Origin: an uncultured Clostridia bacterium | Lineage (GTDB): Bacteria; Bacillota; Clostridia; Lachnospirales; Lachnospiraceae | Assembly (NCBI GenBank): GCA_947178045.1 | Contig: CAMWWR010000172.1 | Span: 1-5,204 of the forward strand | Direction: 5' to 3' | Length of the DNA: 5,204 nt | Part shown: positions 1 to 5,204 of the stretch, one piece after another | Layout of the letters: the number at the start of each line of letters is the position of its first letter | Position numbering within the stretch: position 1 is the first letter of the stretch | Translations under genes and position numbers: made by a program | Notes under the pieces: generated by a model | Told to the model about the DNA's origin: nothing | Databases searched by the model: none | The model's input: the letters and a program-made list of their open reading frames with translations, nothing else

Positions 1-1794
1 GGGTACATTTACCGCCTGTTGTGGCGGACGGAGCGTGGGCTTGCGTTCACCGGAATCATTACCGTGCCGCTGACCCTGATTCTGTCGGCGCTCGTGCTCT
101 ACACGCCGTCCGCAGTGCTGCGAACGCTGGAAACATCGGAGAGATTTTCCTTTGTCGCGCAGGTGATTCTGGGACTTTTACTTGCAAAGCTTTTATTTGA
201 CATTGCCAATCTGGCTATTACCAAAAAGATCGAGCACGCAGAGCATTTTGTCCTGATGCAGATGGACTACATGGACAATGTATATCAGAGAAGCCGCGAC
301 TGGTATCTCAATTATGATCCTGAGGTAGTGAAAATTGACGAGCGCGGACATGCCGCGATCAACAGCAACCATACGGCGGGCGTGCATTTCCCGATGGATT
401 TCGCCAATCTGCTTGGGACAGTGCTGAATTTTGTCCTGTTCGGGTCCGTGATTTCGCTGCTGAATCCGCTCATCATTCTGCTGCTTGCGGCGGGCTGTGC
501 GGTCAATTACGCAGCGGGCGCATGGGAACGGAGGAAAAACTGGGAGGATCGGGATGCCCGCAATAAGGTTGATAAAAAAATCAAGTATACGAGCTTCCAG
601 CTTTCCCAGAGCTTCCAGTTCGCGAAGGATATCCGGCTGTACTGCATGCAGGACAGTCTGCATGAGCGCTTCCTCCGCCTGCTGGGGCAGGCCCGCCGGA
701 TGAGAGGGACACTTGAGCGGCGCAGCATCGCCGCCACTGCCGTGAGCTTTCTTATCACTCTTGTGCGCGACGGGGCGGCGTATGCGTTCCTGATTTACAG
801 AGCGGCCGCAGGCGGGGTGGACGCCGCGTCGTTCGTGCTGTATTTTTCGGCGATCACCTCGATGTCGGGACTGATGAATAACATTCTGTGGACGATCGGG
901 CGCGTTCTGGACGGCGCTTTGCAGGTGTCCGATTTCCGGGAGTCGCTGGAGCTCATGGGAAGTCTTAACCACGGCGAAGGGATCCCGGTTCCGCAGAGGC
1001 CGTTTTCCATTGAATTTAAGCATGTTTCCTTTCACTATCCGAAGGAGGAGAAAAAGGTTCTCGACGATGTGTCGTTCCGGATTGAGGCGGGTGAGAAAGT
1101 GGCGCTGGTTGGCGTAAACGGCGCGGGGAAAACGACGCTTACAATGCTGATGTGCGGGCTGCTTCTGCCGGATGAGGGAGAAATTCTTCTGGACGGGCAC
1201 GGGCTTTGCGAGTACAACCGCGACGAGATGTATGCGCTGTTCGGATTTGTTCCGCAGAAATTCTCACTGCTGCCGGTTTCGATCGCAAGAAATATTGCAT
1301 CTGCGGCGGAGAACGAGGAGATTGACCGCACAAGGCTTGCCGAGAGCATCGAGCTGGCAGGACTGACGGAAAAGCTTGCCTCCCTGCCGGAGGGGGCCGA
1401 CACGCCGCTGAACCGGAGAATTAACCGCGACGGCGTCGAGCTTTCGGGCGGGGAGACGCAGAAGCTTCTTCTGGCGCGCCTGATCTACAAAAGGCCGCTC
1501 TGCATCATACTGGACGAGCCGACGGCGGCGCTCGACCCGATCGCGGAGGACAGAATCTACCACAGGTACAATGAGATTGCCGAGAATGCGACATCGGTCT
1601 TCATTTCGCACCGGCTTGCCTCAACAAGGTTCTGCGACCGGATTTTTCTGCTGGACAACGCGAATTTCGCGGAGATCGGAACACATGAGGAGCTGATGGC
1701 AACGGGCGGAAAATACCGGGAATTGTTTGATGTACAGCGGAAATATTATGAGGAAAACGCAAAAGAGCCGGAAGCGGTTTTGCAAGAGGGGTAA
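1..1794 (+). CDS. ABC exporter half-transporter, permease fused to ATPase (5' partial)
   Basis: This is an exporter-type ABC protein in which a six-helix membrane domain is followed by a nucleotide-binding domain. It should sit in the cytoplasmic membrane and use ATP to move an unknown substrate outward. The frame is open from base 1 with no stop. A TTG at 19 is the first possible start, but the residues before it (GYIYRL) read like the usual N-terminal helix of the family, so the true start is probably upstream of the window. Counting residues from the TTG, hydrophobic segments lie near 10-32, 45-67, 130-148, 150-167, 240-262 and 270-292. The ATPase domain starts near 331: A-loop Tyr340, Walker A GVNGAGKTT with Lys371, Q-loop Gln413, signature LSGGE at 475-479, Walker B LDE with catalytic Glu500, D-loop ALD at 504-506 and switch His531. 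Glu at the last signature position, instead of Gln, is common in Firmicute relatives. It stops 32 bases before a second half-transporter, its likely partner. The family is certain; the substrate is unknown. Confidence 0.93.
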   Translation, partial: GYIYRLLWRTERGLAFTGIITVPLTLILSALVLYTPSAVLRTLETSERFSFVAQVILGLLLAKLLFDIANLAITKKIEHAEHFVLMQMDYMDNVYQRSRDWYLNYDPEVVKIDERGHAAINSNHTAGVHFPMDFANLLGTVLNFVLFGSVISLLNPLIILLLAAGCAVNYAAGAWERRKNWEDRDARNKVDKKIKYTSFQLSQSFQFAKDIRLYCMQDSLHERFLRLLGQARRMRGTLERRSIAATAVSFLITLVRDGAAYAFLIYRAAAGGVDAASFVLYFSAITSMSGLMNNILWTIGRVLDGALQVSDFRESLELMGSLNHGEGIPVPQRPFSIEFKHVSFHYPKEEKKVLDDVSFRIEAGEKVALVGVNGAGKTTLTMLMCGLLLPDEGEILLDGHGLCEYNRDEMYALFGFVPQKFSLLPVSIARNIASAAENEEIDRTRLAESIELAGLTEKLASLPEGADTPLNRRINRDGVELSGGETQKLLLARLIYKRPLCIILDEPTAALDPIAEDRIYHRYNEIAENATSVFISHRLASTRFCDRIFLLDNANFAEIGTHEELMATGGKYRELFDVQRKYYEENAKEPEAVLQEG

Positions 1795-1814
1795 GGACTC
1801 TATATGTCGGGAAC

Positions 1815-1819
1815 GGGGG
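1815..1819 (+). promoter_or_regulatory. Probable ribosome binding site of the second half-transporter
   Basis: A GGGGG run lies 7 bases before ATG 1827 in the 32-base gap between the two transporter genes. It is not a textbook AGGAGG, and GAGGG at 1822-1826 directly abuts the start codon, so the choice between ATG 1827 and ATG 1830 is not settled. No separate promoter is visible in this gap, which fits co-transcription with the upstream gene. Confidence 0.4.
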
Positions 1820-1826
1820 TTGAGGG

Positions 1827-3719
1827 ATGATGAAGGAAGAGAAAAAAGAAAAAAATGCGTTTGCAAAGCGTTCGCTCCGCGAGGAGTGGAAGCTGTTCAC
1901 CAGGGCAGTAAAAATCTGGAACGAGCTGCTGCCCGGATTTTTTGTCTGCCAGCTGTTTCAGATTGCTTTTGAGGCGTTTCAGCCTTATTTCGAGCTTTAC
2001 ATGTCCGCACGGCTGATCAACGAGCTTGCGTCGGGGAGCGGCGCGGAACGGCTGCTTTTTCTGGCGGCGGTCACAGTGTCGGGGAGCTTTCTGTTTTCAG
2101 CGGCGGGCCGCATTCTGCGGGCGCGGCTGAACGTGATGGAGAGCTTTATGATGGAACAGCATGAGGAATATATCCTGAGAATGCAGAACCGGCATCAGTA
2201 CAAGTATATGGAGGATCCGGATATCGTTCTTCTGCAGTCCGGGATTCGGAATGATTTTTTCTCCTTCGGCGGCGGGCTTTACGCGATCAGGTGGATGTCC
2301 GCGGAAATGCTGTGGGGAATATTTGATCTTATATTTTCCGTGTCGCTGACCGTTTCCATGTTTACGGTATCAGCCCAGGGGAATTACAGCGGCTTTTTCG
2401 CATTTATCAATTCTCCGTTCTCGGCTGCGCTTATTGTCCTGATGATTGTGGTGAACGCATGGCTGTCCATAAAAATTTCAACAACGAGTACAAGAAAATC
2501 ACAGGAGGCGCTGAACGGGCTCTCCGAGAGCAATACGCGCTATCATACTTACAGCAGCCTGTGGTCAAGGGATATGATCGTGTTTGACCTCCACCGCATT
2601 GTGCTGGAGGAAATGCGAAAGCATCAGCTCCATCCGGAGTGGGTATCAAAGAAGGAGAAGGTGGAGATCAAATACGGAACGTTCTCGGTTATTCTGGAGG
2701 CAGCGCTGAATATCGCCATTTTTCTCTTTGTCGCCGCAAAGGCATTTATCGGCGTATTCGGGATCGGCAGCTTTATTCTCTATCAGGGGACAGTCGGGAG
2801 ATTTGTACGCGCGGTTTCCAAGCTTGCATCAACCATCGGCAGGCTGCGCTACAACAACGGCTTTCTTGTGCGGCTCTACAGCTATCTTGATCTGCCGAAT
2901 GATATGTACCGGGGCTCGCTTGCGGTGGAAAAGCGGGATGATATCGATTATGAGATTGAGTTCCGGGATGTGAGCTTCAAGTATCCGGGAACCGACAGCT
3001 GGGTGCTGCGCCATGTGGATATGAAGTTCCGGATCGGAGACAAGCTGGCGGTCGTCGGGGAAAACGGTTCGGGGAAAACGACGTTTATCAAGCTTCTCTG
3101 CCGTCTCTATGACCCGACGGAAGGGAAAATACTCCTGAACGGAATCGACATCACAAGATACCGGTACGACGAGTATCTGGCGCTGTTTTCCGCGGTATTT
3201 CAGGATTATACGCTGTTTGCGTTTCCGCTCGGGGAGAATGTTGCGGCGGAGCTTTCCTATGACGCTGCAAAGGTGCGCGACTGCCTGATCCGGGTCGGGC
3301 TGGAAGAGAAGCTGGCGGAGCTGGATGCGGCCGGGACGGACGCTCTCGAAAAAGCGATTGGCAAGGCGTACGACGCGGAGGGCATTGATTTTTCCGGCGG
3401 GGAGGTACAGAAAATTGCCCTCGCGCGGGCGATCTACAAGGACGCGCCATTCGTTGTTCTCGACGAGCCGACGGCAGCGCTCGACCCGCTGGCGGAGGAA
3501 GCGGTGTATGAGGCCTTCAACCGGATTGTCAAAAACAGAACCTCCGTATTTATCAGCCATCGGCTGTCCTCCTGCCGGTTCTGCGACATGATCGCGGTGT
3601 TCGATCACGGGCAGATCGTGCAGAAGGGGGCGCATGATGCGCTAGTTGCGCAGAAGGACGGCAAGTATTTTCAGCTGTGGACGGCGCAGGCGAAGTATTA
3701 TGCCGATCAGGGAGCGTAA
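1827..3719 (+). CDS. ABC exporter half-transporter, permease fused to ATPase
   Basis: This is a complete 630-residue ABC exporter half-transporter, a usual length for this architecture. A charged N-terminal tail (1-21) precedes hydrophobic segments near 33-58, 74-95, 160-181, 198-214, 287-309 and 311-330. The ATPase domain starts near 377: A-loop Tyr386, Walker A GENGSGKTT with Lys417, Q-loop Gln459, signature FSGGE at 522-526, Walker B VVLDE with catalytic Glu547, D-loop ALD at 551-553 and switch His578. All catalytic positions are intact. A stop codon at 1821-1823 in the same frame limits the start to ATG 1827 or the adjacent ATG 1830. GGGGG at 1815-1819 sits 7 bases before the first; GAGGG at 1822-1826 is too close to it and only 3 bases before the second. 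The short gap to the upstream half-transporter and the shared C-terminal pattern GKY..L...Q.KYY suggest one operon and a heterodimer. The partner is inferred, and a homodimer is not excluded. Possible cargo includes drugs, peptides or lipids; the sequence does not decide. Confidence 0.95.
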   Translation: MMKEEKKEKNAFAKRSLREEWKLFTRAVKIWNELLPGFFVCQLFQIAFEAFQPYFELYMSARLINELASGSGAERLLFLAAVTVSGSFLFSAAGRILRARLNVMESFMMEQHEEYILRMQNRHQYKYMEDPDIVLLQSGIRNDFFSFGGGLYAIRWMSAEMLWGIFDLIFSVSLTVSMFTVSAQGNYSGFFAFINSPFSAALIVLMIVVNAWLSIKISTTSTRKSQEALNGLSESNTRYHTYSSLWSRDMIVFDLHRIVLEEMRKHQLHPEWVSKKEKVEIKYGTFSVILEAALNIAIFLFVAAKAFIGVFGIGSFILYQGTVGRFVRAVSKLASTIGRLRYNNGFLVRLYSYLDLPNDMYRGSLAVEKRDDIDYEIEFRDVSFKYPGTDSWVLRHVDMKFRIGDKLAVVGENGSGKTTFIKLLCRLYDPTEGKILLNGIDITRYRYDEYLALFSAVFQDYTLFAFPLGENVAAELSYDAAKVRDCLIRVGLEEKLAELDAAGTDALEKAIGKAYDAEGIDFSGGEVQKIALARAIYKDAPFVVLDEPTAALDPLAEEAVYEAFNRIVKNRTSVFISHRLSSCRFCDMIAVFDHGQIVQKGAHDALVAQKDGKYFQLWTAQAKYYADQGA

Positions 3720-3748
3720 AGGAAGTATAAAGGACGCCTGCAGAATCC

Positions 3749-3810
3749 GTCTGCCGGATAAATCCGCGGGATCAGCCTGGGAAAGGAACCCGCAGAACGG
3801 ACCGGCAGAC
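3749..3810. repeat. Imperfect inverted repeat between convergent genes, possible weak bidirectional terminator
   Basis: GTCTGCCGG at 3749-3757 is the exact reverse complement of CCGGCAGAC at 3802-3810. Inside it, GCGGG at 3766-3770 can pair with CCCGC at 3789-3793, leaving a symmetrical 8 by 8 internal loop and an 18-base apex. The structure can form on transcripts of either strand, between the end of the second transporter gene and the end of the convergent aminotransferase gene, where a shared terminator is expected. Neither side has a T-run, so it is not a classical intrinsic terminator. Its role in ending or protecting the transcripts is an inference. Confidence 0.35.
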
Positions 3811-3837
3811 TCCGCGGAGGGTCATTCCGCAGAACGG
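3790..3837. repeat. 11-bp direct repeat pair flanking a 10-bp palindrome
   Basis: CCGCAGAACGG occurs at 3790-3800 and again at 3827-3837, 37 bases apart start to start. Between the copies lies a perfect 10-bp palindrome, CTCCGCGGAG at 3810-3819. The second copy lies inside the last codons of the aminotransferase and the first just beyond its stop. This could be the trace of a short local duplication or chance in GC-rich sequence; no transposon-like ends are visible. Confidence 0.4.
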
Positions 3838-5027
3838 GCCTGCCGGTATTCTGCCGCGAGCTTTTCGAACAGCTCCATCGCCTTTGTAATGCGCTCGGTC
3901 GGGACGCAGTAGGAGATACGGACATGGCCCGGACAGCCGAAATCATCGCCCGGTACAAGGAGCAGATCGTATTTTCTTGCGCGCGCGCAGAATGCCGCGG
4001 CATCCGGCTCCAGGGAACGCGGGAAAATATAGAAGGCACCTTCCGGCTTTACACAGGAGAAGCCGAGGCGAAGCAGACCCTCATAGAGGAGATCGCGGTT
4101 TTTCTCGTAGACCGCAAGGTCGGCGGTCTGTCCGGCACAGGCCGCAGCGACCCGCTGAAACAGACTCGGCGCGTTGACATAGCCGAGCGAGCGGCCCGCG
4201 CCGCAGATCGCGGCGTAAGCGGTTCTGGAGTCCTCCAGCTCGTCCGGAACGAGCACATAGCCGATGCGCTCGCCCGGCAGGGAGAGCGATTTGCTGTAGG
4301 AATAGCAGACAAAGGTATTATTGTAATATTTTGTGACGAACGGCGTCTGAACACCGCCGTATACCAGCTCGCGGTACGGCTCGTCCGAAATCAGGAAAAT
4401 CGGATGATCGAGCGCCGCGCTTTTTTCGGTCAGCAGCGCGGCCAGCGTTTTAATTGTTTTTTCGGAGTAGACCGTACCGGACGGATTGTTCGGCGAGTTG
4501 ATGATGACGGCCTTTGTGTGCGGCGTGATCGCCTCGGACAGCTTGTCGAAATTGATCTGGAAGGCGTCGGTGTCCGCCTCCACGGCGACAAGCCTGGCTC
4601 CCGCGCCCCTCTCGACAAAGCACTGGTATTCCGGGAAAAACGGCGCGATGGCAATAAATTCGTCCCCCGGCTCGGCGAGTGCCTTGAAGCAGGAGGAGAG
4701 CGCGGCCGCCGCGCCGACGGTCATATAGAAATTGTAGGCATGAAAATGCGTGCCGAAGCGGCGGTTCAGATCGTCCGCCATCGCCGTGCGCACGCCGAGA
4801 TCCCCCTGAGCGCTCGTGTAGCTGTGCGCGGCCACCGGCCCTTCCTGGTCAAGAACATTAATCACGGCCGTGCGCACGCAGTCCGGCGCCGGAACGCTCG
4901 GATTGCCGATGCTGAAATCGTAGACATTTTCCGCGCCGACCTCTGCGGCGCGCTTTTTTCCGTATTCAAAAATTTCGCGGATGGTGGAACGCTTTTGGCC
5001 GAGCTCGACCATATTTTCTGCAAACAT
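3822..5027 (-). CDS. Class I/II PLP-dependent aminotransferase
   Basis: This is a soluble cytoplasmic aminotransferase of 401 residues, a normal length for the aspartate-aminotransferase-like family of fold-type I PLP enzymes. It moves an amino group between an amino acid and a 2-oxo acid. From the chosen start: substrate-side motif FSIGNPSVPAP at 38-48, Tyr70 in the SYTSAQGD segment, phosphate-binding turn VGAAAAL at 104-110, SPNNPSG at 178-184 with Asn181, ISDEPY at 213-218 with Asp215 (pyridine nitrogen) and Tyr218, and SYSKSLSLPGERIGY with Schiff-base Lys246 and phosphate-binding Arg254. Arg370 in HVRISYCVP should bind the substrate carboxylate. ATG 5027 is chosen because AGGGGG lies 8 bases before it and the promoter lies just upstream. 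The same frame continues to an ATG at 5108, but that codon lies within the -10 element and would not be transcribed. The gene is monocistronic in view and convergent with the transporters. Aspartate, alanine or aromatic substrates are all possible; the motifs do not decide, so no gene symbol is given. Confidence 0.95.
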   Translation of the reverse strand: MFAENMVELGQKRSTIREIFEYGKKRAAEVGAENVYDFSIGNPSVPAPDCVRTAVINVLDQEGPVAAHSYTSAQGDLGVRTAMADDLNRRFGTHFHAYNFYMTVGAAAALSSCFKALAEPGDEFIAIAPFFPEYQCFVERGAGARLVAVEADTDAFQINFDKLSEAITPHTKAVIINSPNNPSGTVYSEKTIKTLAALLTEKSAALDHPIFLISDEPYRELVYGGVQTPFVTKYYNNTFVCYSYSKSLSLPGERIGYVLVPDELEDSRTAYAAICGAGRSLGYVNAPSLFQRVAAACAGQTADLAVYEKNRDLLYEGLLRLGFSCVKPEGAFYIFPRSLEPDAAAFCARARKYDLLLVPGDDFGCPGHVRISYCVPTERITKAMELFEKLAAEYRQARSAE

Positions 5028-5035
5028 GAAAAATT

Positions 5036-5041
5036 CCCCCT
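5036..5041 (-). promoter_or_regulatory. Ribosome binding site of the aminotransferase
   Basis: Reading the minus strand, AGGGGG is followed by 8 bases (AATTTTTC) and then ATG 5027. It is the only good Shine-Dalgarno match near a start in this frame, and it decides the 401-residue start over the longer 428-residue reading. Confidence 0.8.
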
Positions 5042-5063
5042 GTGATATTATGCTTTGTGCTTC

Positions 5064-5082
5064 CCGGCGGGCAGACCGCCGG
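5064..5082 (-). promoter_or_regulatory. GC-rich hairpin in the aminotransferase mRNA leader
   Basis: CCGGCGG and CCGCCGG form a perfect 7-bp stem around a 5-base loop, TCTGC on the minus strand. It lies between the predicted transcription start (about 5097) and the ribosome binding site (5036-5041), leaving roughly 22 bases before the latter. No T-run follows, so it is not an attenuator-type terminator on its own, and it does not cover the ribosome binding site. It may stabilise the 5' end of the message. The structure is plain in the sequence; the role is inferred. Confidence 0.5.
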
Positions 5083-5103
5083 TGGGCGTTGCTTTCTGCG
5101 ATT

Positions 5104-5133
5104 ATCATAGCACAGAACGTGGGAGATCGTCAA
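5104..5133 (-). promoter_or_regulatory. Sigma-A-type promoter of the aminotransferase
   Basis: On the minus strand, TTGACG (5133-5128) and TATGAT (5109-5104) are separated by 18 bases. They differ from the TTGACA and TATAAT consensus by one base each. TG one base before the -10 gives an extended -10 (TGCTATGAT). Transcription should start near 5097, giving a leader of about 70 bases before ATG 5027. No operator palindrome is evident over the core promoter, so the gene may be expressed constitutively; that is only an inference. Confidence 0.8.
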
Positions 5134-5204
5134 CCGGGGCCGCGGGGACAAAGAAAACGCTGCGCAAAAAAGTACCTGCCCTGTGCCATTCCTTTCTTCC
5201 AGAT

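Noticed and set aside
193..1200. A 335-codon open frame on the minus strand opposite the first transporter gene
   Set aside because: The translated sequence is rich in His, Arg and Gln with no domain-like pattern, and it runs fully antisense to a clear ABC transporter gene.
1723..1749. A promoter-like pair TTGTTT and TATTAT before the second transporter gene
   Set aside because: The spacing is only 15 bases, the -35 match is poor, and the -10-like bases encode the conserved C-terminal KYY of the first transporter, so coding constraint explains them.
2829..3635. A 268-codon open frame on the minus strand opposite the ATPase domain of the second transporter
   Set aside because: Like a similar minus-strand frame opposite the first ATPase domain, it is the mirror of conserved ATPase coding sequence and not an independent gene.
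3720..3821. A small gene or RNA in the gap between the convergent genes
   Set aside because: No start codon with a ribosome binding site and no recognisable RNA fold is present; only the repeats described are visible.
3924..5045. A 373-codon open frame on the plus strand opposite the aminotransferase
   Set aside because: It lies almost wholly antisense to a gene with all family motifs, its product is Arg-rich and low in recognisable motifs, and such antisense frames are expected in GC-rich codon usage.
5166..5171. A run of six T on the minus strand as a terminator for a gene to the right of the window
   Set aside because: No stem-loop directly precedes the T-run on that strand, so nothing supports an intrinsic terminator. 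It could contribute to an upstream promoter element, but it lies well upstream of the -35.

Overview
The window looks like ordinary chromosomal DNA from a Gram-positive member of the Clostridia, possibly Lachnospiraceae-like. The basis is a sigma-A-type promoter, purine-rich ribosome binding sites, moderate-to-high GC by eye, and ABC exporter and aminotransferase sequences that read like those of gut Firmicutes. This placement is inferred from style and recall; nothing in the window proves a taxon.

Layout: positions 1-1794 (+) carry an ABC exporter half-transporter (membrane domain fused to ATPase) whose reading frame is open at the left edge, so its true start lies outside. After a 32-base gap, 1827-3719 (+) carries a second half-transporter of the same architecture. 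The two are very probably co-transcribed and are good candidates for a heterodimeric exporter. Both ATPase domains keep the A-loop, Walker A, Q-loop, signature, Walker B glutamate, D-loop and H-loop. The transported substrate cannot be read from the sequence.

Convergent to this pair, 3822-5027 (-) encodes a complete fold-type I PLP-dependent aminotransferase of 401 residues with all the expected cofactor and substrate residues. It has its own promoter (5104-5133, minus strand), a leader of about 70 bases with a perfect 7-bp GC hairpin, and a clear ribosome binding site. The promoter position rules out the longer reading that would start at 5108. Between the convergent genes, 3720-3821 holds inverted and direct repeats that could fold on either strand but lack the T-run of a classical terminator. 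The right-hand end, 5134-5204, shows no recognisable gene.

The exporter pair and the aminotransferase show no functional link beyond being adjacent. I found no mobile element, CRISPR array, RNA gene or clear novel system. The most noticeable points are the two apparently complete ATPase sites in a putative heterodimer, a longer TM3-TM4 loop in one subunit only, and the alternative stems between the convergent genes.
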